Origin: Vreelandella sp031769195
Lineage (GTDB): Bacteria > Pseudomonadota > Gammaproteobacteria > Pseudomonadales > Halomonadaceae
NCBI RefSeq assembly: GCF_031769195.1
Contig: NZ_JAVHNP010000005.1
Location: forward strand, 62,001-126,000
Length of the DNA: 64,000 nucleotides
Reading direction: 5' to 3'
Numbering within the stretch: the first letter of the stretch is position 1; the number at the start of each line of letters is the position of its first letter. A program made the translations under genes and the position numbers. The notes beneath the pieces are model-generated. The model had not been told where the DNA came from and searched no databases. It saw only the letters and a program-made list of their open reading frames with translations. Below, piece after piece: positions 43,210 through 51,098 of this stretch.

Positions 43210-43290
43210 ACATAACGCCTGGCTCACGCACAGATTTGAAGCCGCGAAGCGGCGGAAAATCGGTCGCTTTATACATTCATTACAAGCAGA
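43210..43290 (-). other. attC-like recombination site after the HIT gene
   Basis: On the minus strand, the right half reads GTGCGTGAGCCAGGC then GTTATGT, a strong match to attC right ends. The middle is a stem, GATTTTCCGCCGC / GCGGCTTCAAATC, around a short loop. The left half next to the HIT stop (GTAATGAATG) is eroded, so the site may be degenerate. Length about 80 bp. Confidence 0.55.
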
Positions 43291-43291
43291 C

Positions 43292-43747
43292 CTAAAGGCC
43301 ATATGCGCTGAATAGAGGCCGAAGTTTGTCGGCAATACCCTCTGTTTCCTCTAAATATAATTCGGGGACATCACCCCATTCCGTTCCTCCGGTTTCCAAG
43401 GTTCCTGCCACATGAAAATGTACATGAGCGATTGACTGACTGGACGGAACGCCATTGTTTTGCCAAATCGTAATACCTTTTGGCCTAAACTCGCTCTCGA
43501 TTGCTTTAGCAATATCTCTCACGGCAACAGCGAGTTTTCCTGCCTCTTCTTCAGTAACATCTAGTATGGTTTCAACATGCCGATTGGGTATGACCAGCAA
43601 ATGGGGGCAGCCCCTCTGCTCTCTTGTCACTAAGATTGAAACCATACTCCCTTTATAGACAAAAGAAAAAGGTCTTTCACCTGACAAGTATGCGCAGAAT
43701 GCACATGAATCATTATTAGGAAGTTGAATGCTTGTATGATCTTTCAT
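43292..43747 (-). CDS. HIT-family nucleotide hydrolase, third gene of the Thoeris unit
   Basis: A 151-residue histidine-triad protein. It has the CxxC of HINT-like members (C15, C18 in DSCAFCAYL), the NRHVETI block (H57), NNG, and the triad HVHFH at H108, H110, H112. HIT proteins cleave nucleoside phosphoramidates and related P-N, P-O or P-S bonds, usually releasing AMP. Its ATG overlaps the thsA TGA (ATGA, 43744-43747), so it is translationally coupled to the Macro-domain effector. A role in turnover or editing of the nucleotide immune signal is inference. It could also be a passenger housekeeping hydrolase. Confidence 0.9.
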   Translation of the reverse strand: MKDHTSIQLPNNDSCAFCAYLSGERPFSFVYKGSMVSILVTREQRGCPHLLVIPNRHVETILDVTEEEAGKLAVAVRDIAKAIESEFRPKGITIWQNNGVPSSQSIAHVHFHVAGTLETGGTEWGDVPELYLEETEGIADKLRPLFSAYGL

Positions 43748-44598
43748 GATGGACTCAGTGAAGATAAGAAAGATTGCAGCTCTAGCCTGTCCAGCCGCTC
43801 ATAATCAGAAGGTTGAATCACTATTCGCAATTCATCCGAAATTTTATGCTGTCGCGAAGCGAACATGAAAGATAAAGCGATTAGGCGTATAGAATCCTGT
43901 GCTGGAAGCAAATGCGACATTCTTGCTTGACCACCGCCGATTACTGGTACCGAGATAGGGCCGTGATTTCCGAATTCAGATTGCTTATCCCATAATGAGA
44001 CTAGACTCTTCCACACACCGTCAACTGTGCCAAAAGCCTCATTTCTCTGACTCATTTCACAGTAAGAAAGAAAATATATGATTCGTGGTGCATGTCGAAC
44101 CGGCACCACTGTGCCAACACCATATTTCTCCTTCTTGCCTTCCTTATCAATTACCCCTACAGGTTCGAGTTTAGATAAAGCATGATGCAACTGCTCATCT
44201 AGACTTTTTACATCACCTCCAAAAACATTATGAATAGTCTGCCCTAAAAGGCTTCTCGGAGATATGATATTCGGTAGTTCTGTATCAAAAGTATCGCAAA
44301 CGCCAACAACCAAGTGACCATCTTGAGCCAATAGGTCGCCTTTAACTATTTTTATTTTGGTTTTCGGCGCAGAGTATTCCATTTCAATTGGCCTAGGCCA
44401 AGACACGACAATCCCAAAGATAACAGAGGCAACCACTGTTCCAATTACTACACATAAACCCTGGAGGTTAGTTATCTGTGACGGGAACACGATTATCACA
44501 AACTGAAATATCGCTGAGATAAACCCACCGCAAGCAAACGTATTTATCAAAAAGCTTTTCCAAAACCTCCAAGTTTTAAGATCTGCAAGGATATTCAT
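43744..44598 (-). CDS. thsA: Type II Thoeris effector ThsA: two TM helices plus Macro domain
   Basis: A 284-residue protein with two hydrophobic helices (about 15-38 and 47-67) and a Macro-like domain (about 80-265). The domain contains KIKIVKGDLLAQDGHLVVGVCDTF, a long insert, GVGTVVPVRHAPRIIYFLSY and PISVPVIGGGQARM, the glycine-rich ADP-ribose-binding loop. TM-plus-Macro proteins next to a TIR gene are known as ThsA of type II Thoeris. There, the TIR enzyme makes a histidine-ADP-ribose signal that the Macro domain senses and the TM part then damages the membrane. Its ATG directly follows the TIR stop. Identity is inferred from architecture and context. Confidence 0.8.
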   Translation of the reverse strand: MNILADLKTWRFWKSFLINTFACGGFISAIFQFVIIVFPSQITNLQGLCVVIGTVVASVIFGIVVSWPRPIEMEYSAPKTKIKIVKGDLLAQDGHLVVGVCDTFDTELPNIISPRSLLGQTIHNVFGGDVKSLDEQLHHALSKLEPVGVIDKEGKKEKYGVGTVVPVRHAPRIIYFLSYCEMSQRNEAFGTVDGVWKSLVSLWDKQSEFGNHGPISVPVIGGGQARMSHLLPAQDSIRLIALSFMFASRQHKISDELRIVIQPSDYERLDRLELQSFLSSLSPS

Positions 44599-45108
44599 TT
44601 AAAGCCCTAACTTTCGATATATGTCTTCTTTATAGTAATGCGACCCTGTATTGGTTGAGCCACTGTAAATTGGAGCATAGTTGTCCAGAGCAAATTTTAT
44701 AATTTTGGGCTGAAACGATACTGACAATGAATAGTAATCAGCATCCAGCAGTGGCTTTGGGATAAAATTATTATTAACGTTCCTTCCGCGATCCTTATTG
44801 GCTATCACAACTGGAAGATCAAACTCCTGAATAACATCGATTTCATGGGCCAAGAATGAGTAATTATCTCCGCCTTTTTTCTTCGCATCAGCACTACCTA
44901 TTAAGACGACTTGTTTGGCGTTTTTTAGCCTCTCACGTAGTCTACGTTTTATCGTATCCCTAGCACTGGTATCCCTAGCCACAAACAGATCATGGGCATC
45001 GTAAAAGTTGAAGTCGATTTTATCATTTTCTCGCCATGCCTCCATTAAGCGATACAGTCGAATGTCCTCGCTGGCAAATGCGACGTAGGTCTTATTTCTG
45101 TAGCTCAT
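44599..45108 (-). CDS. thsB: Thoeris TIR protein ThsB (MTH538/DUF1863 type)
   Basis: A 169-residue TIR-like protein of the DUF1863/MTH538 family typical of ThsB. It opens KTYVAFASEDIRLYRLMEAWR; it contains FYDAHDLFVARDTSARDTIKRRL and LKNAKQVVLIG. HEID carries the probable catalytic glutamate E89. On phage detection such TIR enzymes process NAD+ into a nucleotide signal. It begins 20 bp after the attC-like site and is fused head-to-tail with thsA and the HIT gene without gaps, so the three form one operon and probably one cassette. Confidence 0.82.
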   Translation of the reverse strand: MSYRNKTYVAFASEDIRLYRLMEAWRENDKIDFNFYDAHDLFVARDTSARDTIKRRLRERLKNAKQVVLIGSADAKKKGGDNYSFLAHEIDVIQEFDLPVVIANKDRGRNVNNNFIPKPLLDADYYSLSVSFQPKIIKFALDNYAPIYSGSTNTGSHYYKEDIYRKLGL

Positions 45109-45126
45109 GACTCTGAAACCTCCTAT

Positions 45127-45198
45127 TTATAACGCTTTGCTCACAGGATAATTAGGAGCGCAGCGAGTAATTTTTCCGCGTGCAGAAACTTGTTATGC
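45127..45198 (-). other. attC-like recombination site between the two TIR genes
   Basis: On the minus strand the site begins GCATAAC and ends GTTATAA, complementary cores 72 bp apart. The inner arms pair imperfectly, as attC arms do. AATTA/TAATT flanks a variable loop in the middle. The upstream TIR stop (TAA, 45193-45195) lies inside the left core, a hallmark of integron cassettes. This is the best of the attC-like sites here. Confidence 0.65.
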
Positions 45199-45915
45199 AA
45201 ATAAGTTGGGATCGATCTCGGCATCTTTGCACATTTCGTTTATCTGTGCCGCGCCTTCTTTACCAACCCAGTTTTCTACCACATCTGGGATGTGAGGTAG
45301 CAGCTGTGCAGCACGCAACAATAAACCTTCCTTAGAAAAATGCTCCCCCTCAATAAATAGCGGATACTCGGAATCAGAAGCATGAATCAAAAATTCCCAT
45401 AAGGTAGTGGCTGGCCCACTCTCCGAACCAAGGCTTATCTCGCCGCGCCCTTGCAAAAACCGCCATTTCGGTGATTCGTAAGAAGGAATAACACCTATAC
45501 TTGGCGCATAATTCGTCATTTCTAATGATAGACGATTAGCGATTTCGACCGCTCCACAATCGGTAGCAATCGCAACAACTCCTGCCAGTCCACTGTGTCG
45601 AGCTTCAACGTCTGCTTTTTCCACGTTATGCCAAAGCGGAAATATTTTCTTATCTTTTTCAATACTCTGACGTATTAGAGTATCCATCTCGTAATTAGGC
45701 CAACCTTTAGTTAAGTAAGAGCGACTGATAAGAAGAATTCCGTGGGCAGAGGAATTCATGCCGCTCTCGATCGAATCTAATAGTCGCTGGCCGACTTTCA
45801 AGTCAATTGGTGCAAACCAAACTCTTAAACCTTTCTTAGCTAGCTCTTCGACTAAGTCACTCGCAAACACTTTGTCTTCACCAGCGTAGGAAAGAAAAGC
45901 ATCGTGGCTATTCAT
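45193..45915 (-). CDS. Second TIR-domain protein (ThsB-like)
   Basis: A 240-residue protein with a canonical bacterial TIR domain in the first ~130 residues: DAFLSYAGEDK, LRVWFAPIDLKVG, and the WxxxE motif KGWPNYEMD with the predicted catalytic glutamate E76. The C-terminal part (about 140-240), including WRFLQGRGEISLGS, has no recognised fold. It belongs to a different TIR subfamily from the neighbouring DUF1863 ThsB. Thoeris loci often carry several ThsB proteins giving different phage ranges, so this is a plausible second sensor. It lies in its own attC-bounded unit, with a core-like GTTATGC 23 bp upstream of its start. Confidence 0.83.
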   Translation of the reverse strand: MNSHDAFLSYAGEDKVFASDLVEELAKKGLRVWFAPIDLKVGQRLLDSIESGMNSSAHGILLISRSYLTKGWPNYEMDTLIRQSIEKDKKIFPLWHNVEKADVEARHSGLAGVVAIATDCGAVEIANRLSLEMTNYAPSIGVIPSYESPKWRFLQGRGEISLGSESGPATTLWEFLIHASDSEYPLFIEGEHFSKEGLLLRAAQLLPHIPDVVENWVGKEGAAQINEMCKDAEIDPNLFA

Positions 45916-45937
45916 GCACTAACACTCCTTTATCTTT

Positions 45938-45944
45938 GCATAAC
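45938..45944 (-). other. Core-site-like GTTATGC before the first TIR gene
   Basis: Read on the minus strand GTTATGC lies 23 bp upstream of the TIR start, the position expected of an attI or attC right core. No complementary left core was found beyond it, which favours attI or the edge of a lost cassette. Confidence 0.4.
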
Positions 45945-46192
45945 AGCGTAATTATATAGCCCACCACATACCACCAATAAGTGGGCGGTCACAGCCATTG
46001 ATGCCATACAGCCCAAAAGACACCTTAACTATTTATTTAAAATAATTTTTTACTTAGCAAAAGCCACATATCGCCTATTATCGTGCCCGCTCGTTTTGCC
46101 TGTTGAATCATACTCTATTCATAAAATCTGCTTAGGTCACCTATTTGGCGGAAATTTTTCATGCTTGGGCGGCTATATCAGCACCGCGTTGC

Positions 46193-46236
46193 GGTGCTTC
46201 GCGGGTGCCTCACTTCGTTCGTTACGCCGCGCTACG
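46193..46236. repeat. Inverted, diverged relative of the 52-bp repeat
   Basis: Its reverse complement reads GTAGCGCGGCGTAACGAACG, then AAGTGAGGCACCCGCGAAGC. It aligns along most of the 52-bp repeat at about 80 percent by eye. It lies at the opposite edge of the island and in the opposite orientation. Confidence 0.65.
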
Positions 46237-46274
46237 GGATCGGTGGCGTTATCGTTGGCTTGGTGGCTTTATCA

Positions 46275-46299
46275 TCGCGCGCTGAAGCGCCCTCCCACT
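46275..46299. repeat. 25-bp REP-like repeat, copy A
   Basis: Its reverse complement starts AGTGGGAGGGCGCTTCAGCG and ends CGCGA. It matches the two copies at 54201 and 54260. Confidence 0.6.
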
Positions 46300-46320
46300 C
46301 CTGTCATACCCCACACCTTC

Positions 46321-46432
46321 CATCTCTCCCGTCTATCTCATCTTTTCCATCTGTCACCTCTCACATCTGCCATCTTTCAACTCTGTCACCTCCCACATTA
46401 GTCATCTATCACACCTGTCATCCCACTCATCC
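46321..46432. repeat. Degenerate 16-bp pyrimidine-rich tandem repeat
   Basis: Six to seven units of 16 bp follow one another in register, for example GTCACCTCTCACATCT (46353), GCCATCTTTCAACTCT (46369), GTCACCTCCCACATTA (46385) and GTCATCTATCACACCT (46401). The strand is almost purely pyrimidine plus A, with very few G. Confidence 0.65.
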
Positions 46433-46503
46433 CTTCACTTCTTGCTACTAGCCTTCTCTCGCAAACCCGATTAGCCTGCTAACTCAACCAGTAAGGGATT
46501 GAG

Positions 46504-47817
46504 ATGCAAGAGACAACGACGCGGCAGAGCTTGGCGGGGGTGTTGGTGCTGCTGGGGCTTTTGGCGCAGATAGTGGGCTTTACCGGGGCGGTGCCGACCG
46601 CGCAGGCGGTGAGCTATTTGCTGTGGGCGGCGGTGGCGCTGTTGTGGCGGGATATTCCCAAGCGTTCGCGCATTCAGGCGGGGGTGTTGATTGCCCTTGG
46701 CGTGGCGATGCTGGTGGTGGCGCAAGCGGTGTATGGCGCGGCGGTGAACTGGCCTGCCATGCTGCAAGGCAATGTGTTTGTGGCCTCTATGCTGGTGGGC
46801 GTGAGCTTTATCTCGCTGATTGGCACCCAGGGCAATAAGCGCCCGCCGGGTAAACGGGTAACTGGGGCAGATGGCGTGCTGCGTACCTGGCTGGGGGTGC
46901 ATTTTCTCGGCACGATTTTGAATCTTTCCACGGTATTTATGGTGGGCGACCGCTTGGCCCGCCGTGCGCCGTTAACCACACCGCAGCTATTAGCGTTGAA
47001 CCGGGGGCTTAGCAGCGCGGCCCTTTGGTCGCCCTTCTTTGCTTCTATGGCGGTGGTGATTGCCCTGGTGCCATCGGTGCAATATACCCAGATTGCCGTG
47101 GTGGGTTTTCCTATCGCCATGCTCTCAGGGCTATTAACCACGCTGGAGCTGCGGCGGCGGTTTGATTTAACCGAGGTGGATGGCTTTTCGCTTTCGCCCC
47201 GTAGCCTGCTCATGCCTGCGGGCATGGCGGCGTTGGTGATGCTGTTTCACTTTTGGATCACGCCGTCGCTCACTATCGTCAGCATTATTACCTTTTTACT
47301 GCCGGGGGTGGCGCTGTTAAGCAACCTGCGGGAAGGGCCGCGTTTTACCCTGCGGCGCATTCGTCAGCACACCGTTACCCGGCTGCCCGCCATGCGTGGG
47401 GAAATTTCGCTGTTTTTAGCGGCGGGGTTATTAACATTAGGGCTTTCGACGCTGGTGGCTGCCGCTGCGGGCGATGAGTGGACGCTGTTTGCCCGCTTTG
47501 GCACCTGGCAGGCCATGGCCAGCTTTGCTGCCATTACGCTGAGCGCGCTGGTGGGGCTGCACCCGATTATTGGCGTTTCCGTGCTGGCGTCTATTTTGGA
47601 TTTAAGCGGTGGCGAGCAAACGCTGTTTGCCTTTGTGGCGTTAAGCGCCTGGGCGGTGGGCACCAGTGTGGGGCCGCTTTCCGGTATTAACCTTTCCTTG
47701 CAGGGGCGTTATGGGGTGAGCGGTTATCGCATGATGAAAGATAACCTGCCCTACGCGGCGATGATGAGCCTGCTCTCGCTGGGGGCGATTGCAGGCTTAA
47801 GCGCTTGGCTAGGTTAA
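46504..47817 (+). CDS. Polytopic inner-membrane protein, ion-transporter-like, function unknown
   Basis: A 437-residue protein with about 12 hydrophobic segments in two halves separated by a polar loop (PGKRVTGADGV). NRGLSSAALWSPFFASMAVV in the first half and VGTSVGPLSGINLSLQGRYG in the second look like the paired Ser/Pro hairpins of the ion-transporter (IT) superfamily. That is weak evidence, and the substrate is unknown. It converges with the ybeL gene; the stops are 3 bp apart. Confidence 0.65.
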   Translation: MQETTTRQSLAGVLVLLGLLAQIVGFTGAVPTAQAVSYLLWAAVALLWRDIPKRSRIQAGVLIALGVAMLVVAQAVYGAAVNWPAMLQGNVFVASMLVGVSFISLIGTQGNKRPPGKRVTGADGVLRTWLGVHFLGTILNLSTVFMVGDRLARRAPLTTPQLLALNRGLSSAALWSPFFASMAVVIALVPSVQYTQIAVVGFPIAMLSGLLTTLELRRRFDLTEVDGFSLSPRSLLMPAGMAALVMLFHFWITPSLTIVSIITFLLPGVALLSNLREGPRFTLRRIRQHTVTRLPAMRGEISLFLAAGLLTLGLSTLVAAAAGDEWTLFARFGTWQAMASFAAITLSALVGLHPIIGVSVLASILDLSGGEQTLFAFVALSAWAVGTSVGPLSGINLSLQGRYGVSGYRMMKDNLPYAAMMSLLSLGAIAGLSAWLG

Positions 47818-47820
47818 AAA

Positions 47821-48339
47821 TTAGGTTTCGATGATTTTATTGGGGAAGCGGTAGAAGTAGCGGTGGCCGCACTGGTGGCAGGGTTCTAGCCGGGCTACTT
47901 CATTGAACATGACCTGGGCATCGCAGTGGGTGCAGGCCATTAAACCGGGGGCGGCAATTTCGCCTTCGCAGTAGTCGGCGCGGGCGGCTTCCAGGTCATC
48001 TTCGAAGCGTTCGCGCTCGACCACGCTGCGGTCGGCAATCGAAAGCAGTGATTCCGCTACCCGGCGAGAGAGCTGGTCAATATCAATGCCTAGCCAGCTG
48101 GCGACCTGTTTGCCGGTATCGGCCATGTAGTAGCGCATGTCTTTCAGGTCGCGCTCTACCCAGGCGCGCAGCAGGGCCAGCTCGTCTTTGGTGTACTCTT
48201 CAAGCTCTGCTTCAAAGGCAACGGCGTCGTCCAAATCCTTTTGCAGGTTATCCCAGGTGAGCTCGTTGGCGCCGTCTTGCATGCGTTCCAACAGGCGCTC
48301 GTAGCCTTCGCGAAGGCGGTGATCGTTATGTTTTTCCAT
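47821..48339 (-). CDS. ybeL: Zinc-ribbon protein of the YbeL/DUF1451 family
   Basis: A 172-residue protein with an acidic helical N-terminal region (about 1-125). A C-terminal zinc ribbon carries two CxxC pairs: CTHCDAQV and CHQCGHRYFY. AGGAG precedes the ATG at 48339. Its position next to leuS-lptE-holA parallels E. coli ybeL-leuS-lptE-holA, though divergent here. Function unknown. Confidence 0.87.
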   Translation of the reverse strand: MEKHNDHRLREGYERLLERMQDGANELTWDNLQKDLDDAVAFEAELEEYTKDELALLRAWVERDLKDMRYYMADTGKQVASWLGIDIDQLSRRVAESLLSIADRSVVERERFEDDLEAARADYCEGEIAAPGLMACTHCDAQVMFNEVARLEPCHQCGHRYFYRFPNKIIET

Positions 48340-48501
48340 GGGTCCTCTCCTTTTGTTGCCACAGGTGCTGCCTATCATCGGCTAGCCGTTCAAGGATACA
48401 CCCGCATAGGATACAATCGACGCTACTTATCTGACAGTCGTCATCTACTATTCACTTTGCGCCCTTTTTGGGCGAATGACCCCAAGGCATTGAAAACACC
48501 G

Positions 48502-51087
48502 ATGGACGCACATTACAGCCCCCGTGATATCGAACGTGATGCTCAGCAGTACTGGGACAAGCACCAGTGCTTTAAAGCCGTAGAAGACGCTAACCGCGAA
48601 AAGTTCTACTGCCTATCCATGTTCCCCTACCCCAGCGGCAAGCTGCACATGGGCCACGTGCGTAATTACACTATCGGCGACGTTGTCTCACGTTTCCAGC
48701 GCATGCAGGGTAAAAATGTCATGCAGCCCATGGGCTGGGATGCGTTCGGTATGCCGGCGGAAAATGCCGCGATTCAAAACCAGGTGCCGCCCGCGAAGTG
48801 GACCTACCAAAACATTGATTACATGCGTAACCAGTTAAAGGCATTGGGCTTTGCCTACGACTGGAGCCGCGAATTCGCCACCTGCGATACCAGCTACTAC
48901 CGCTGGGAGCAGTGGTTCTTCACCAAGCTGGTGGAAAAAGGCTTGGTGTACAAGAAAATGTCCACCGTGAACTGGGACCCGGTCGATCAAACCGTGCTCG
49001 CCAACGAGCAGGTCATCGACGGCTGCGGCTGGCGTTCTGGTGCGCCGGTTGAGCGCAAAGAGATCCCGCTGTGGTTCTTGAAGATTACCGACTATGCCGA
49101 TGAGCTGCTGGCGGACTTAGATAACGTCGAGTGGCCTGAGCAGGTCAAAACCATGCAGCGCAACTGGATTGGTAAATCCCGTGGCGTTGAACTGAGCTTT
49201 GAAATTAAAGCTGCCGATGGCAGCGCCTGCGAGCCGCTGGCGGTGTACACCACCCGCCCGGATACGCTGATGGGCGTGACCTACGTGGCCGTGGCCGCTG
49301 GCCACCCGCTGGCCAAACGAGCCGCCGAGCAAAGCAGCGAGATGGCGGCGTTCTGTGAAGAGTGCGCCAAAGGTGGCACCTCTGAAGCGGAAATGGCCAC
49401 CAAAGAGAAGCTGGGCATGGCCACGGGCCATAAAGCCATTCACCCGTTAAGCGGTGAAGAAGTGCCGGTGTTTGTAGCCAACTTCGTACTGATGGAGTTT
49501 GGCACCGGTGCGGTCATGGCCGTACCCGCCCACGACCAGCGCGACTGGGAATTTGCGACCAAATACGGCGTTGAGTTGAAGTCGGTAGTGGCCGATGAAC
49601 ACGGCAACACGCCGGATATCTCCGAAGGCGCTTACACCGAGCACGGCACGCTGATTAATTCCGGCGAGTTCGATGGCCTGGAATTCCAAGCGGCGTTCGA
49701 TGCCATTGCCGCGAAGCTGGCTGAACTTGGCCGTGGCGAAGTGAAAACCAACTACCGCCTGCGCGATTGGGGCATTGCCCGCCAGCGCTACTGGGGCGCG
49801 CCGATTCCGGTGAAGTACGGCCCGGAAGGCCAAACCGTGCCGCTTTCCGATGACGAGCTGCCCGTGGCGCTGCCCATGGAAGTCACCGTGGATGCCTCCG
49901 GTTCGCCGCTGAAGAAAATGCCGGAGTTCTCCGAGCTGGGCGACGGCTGGGTGCGTGAAACCGACACCTTCGACACCTTTATGGAGTCTTCCTGGTACTT
50001 CGCCCGCTTCTGCTGTGCGGATAACCACGAAGCCATGCTGGATGAGCGCGCCAACTACTGGCTGCCGGTGGATCTCTACATTGGCGGTATCGAGCACGCG
50101 ATTCTGCACCTGCTCTACGCCCGTTTCTTCCACAAGCTGCTGCGCGATTTCGGCATGGTCGATTCCGACGAGCCGTTCCAGCAGCTGCTCACCCAAGGCA
50201 TGGTGATCGCCGAAACCTTCTACCGCATTAAAGATAACGGCGGTAAAGAGTGGTTTAACCCCGCCGATGTGGAAGTAAAGCGCGACGAGAAAGGCCGCCC
50301 GCTCAGCGCCATTCTGATGAGCGATGGCCAACCCGTTGAGATGGGCGGCATCGAGAAGATGTCCAAGTCGAAAAACAACGGCGTGGACCCGCAGTCGATG
50401 ATCGACAAGTTCGGTGCCGACACCGTGCGCCTGTTTATGATGTTTGCCGCGCCCCCCGAACAGTCGCTGGAGTGGTCCGATTCAGGCGTTGAAGGCGCAC
50501 ACCGCTTTATGAAGCGCGTGTGGCGTCAGGTGACTGAGCACCTGGCTGCGGGAACGCCGGGCGCGCTGGACGTCGATGCACTGAACGACGATCAAAAAGC
50601 GCTGCGTCGCAAAACCCACGAAACCATTAAGAAAGCCAGCGACGACATTGGCCGCCGCACCACCTTTAACACTGCGATTGCCGCAGTGATGGAGCTTTCC
50701 AACGCGGTGGCTAAGTTCGACGATACGTCTGAACTGGGCTTGGCGGTCAGCCGTGAAGCGCTGGAAGCCTGCGTGCTGCTGTTGGCCCCCATTACGCCGC
50801 ACCTGTGCCACTCACTGTGGCAGCAGTTGGGCCATGAGCAGCCCGCCATTGAAGCCCAGTGGCCGACAGTGGATGAAGCCGCCCTGGCCCGCGACAGCAT
50901 TGAGCTGGTGGTGCAGGTGAACGGTAAACTGCGCGCCCGCTTGGAAGCCCCGGCCAGCGCCGATAAAGCCGCCATCGAGAAGTTGGCGATGGAGAGTGAA
51001 AACGTCCAGCGTCATTTGGAAGGCAAAACGGTACGTAAAGTGATCGTAGTGCCCGGCAAGCTGGTGAACATTGTGGTCAGTGGATGA
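48502..51087 (+). CDS. leuS: Leucyl-tRNA synthetase
   Basis: A class I aminoacyl-tRNA synthetase charging tRNA-Leu. HIGH appears as LHMGH (about 48-52), KMSKS as EKMSKSKNNG (about residue 620). The CP1 editing domain carries VYTTRPDTLMG and VMAVPAHDQRDWEFA. The 861-residue length from MDAHYSPRDIE at 48502 matches the family. The ORF extends 87 codons upstream but that part overlaps the divergent ybeL start and has no family similarity. Confidence 0.97.
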   Translation: MDAHYSPRDIERDAQQYWDKHQCFKAVEDANREKFYCLSMFPYPSGKLHMGHVRNYTIGDVVSRFQRMQGKNVMQPMGWDAFGMPAENAAIQNQVPPAKWTYQNIDYMRNQLKALGFAYDWSREFATCDTSYYRWEQWFFTKLVEKGLVYKKMSTVNWDPVDQTVLANEQVIDGCGWRSGAPVERKEIPLWFLKITDYADELLADLDNVEWPEQVKTMQRNWIGKSRGVELSFEIKAADGSACEPLAVYTTRPDTLMGVTYVAVAAGHPLAKRAAEQSSEMAAFCEECAKGGTSEAEMATKEKLGMATGHKAIHPLSGEEVPVFVANFVLMEFGTGAVMAVPAHDQRDWEFATKYGVELKSVVADEHGNTPDISEGAYTEHGTLINSGEFDGLEFQAAFDAIAAKLAELGRGEVKTNYRLRDWGIARQRYWGAPIPVKYGPEGQTVPLSDDELPVALPMEVTVDASGSPLKKMPEFSELGDGWVRETDTFDTFMESSWYFARFCCADNHEAMLDERANYWLPVDLYIGGIEHAILHLLYARFFHKLLRDFGMVDSDEPFQQLLTQGMVIAETFYRIKDNGGKEWFNPADVEVKRDEKGRPLSAILMSDGQPVEMGGIEKMSKSKNNGVDPQSMIDKFGADTVRLFMMFAAPPEQSLEWSDSGVEGAHRFMKRVWRQVTEHLAAGTPGALDVDALNDDQKALRRKTHETIKKASDDIGRRTTFNTAIAAVMELSNAVAKFDDTSELGLAVSREALEACVLLLAPITPHLCHSLWQQLGHEQPAIEAQWPTVDEAALARDSIELVVQVNGKLRARLEAPASADKAAIEKLAMESENVQRHLEGKTVRKVIVVPGKLVNIVVSG

Positions 51088-51098
51088 AGGGTGAATGG

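Larger units (their letters stand above)
45945..46503. other. Gene-free stretch holding repeats and a possible cassette promoter
   Basis: No credible gene is seen. An AT-rich part (46020-46060) has TTGCTA (46060-46055, minus) with AT-rich sequence at the -10 distance, which might drive the TIR genes. Beyond it lie an inverted relative of the 52-bp repeat (46193-46236), a 25-bp REP-like copy (46275-46299) and a pyrimidine-rich 16-bp tandem repeat (46321-46432). Confidence 0.5.

Noticed and set aside
46096..46451. Overlapping plus-strand ORFs upstream of the membrane protein gene
   Set aside because: They run through the inverted 52-bp repeat relative, the REP-like copy and the 16-bp tandem repeat; composition is low-complexity and there is no ribosome site.
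49447..50331. 294-aa minus-strand ORF inside leuS
   Set aside because: Antisense shadow of leuS; no start signals or recognisable family.
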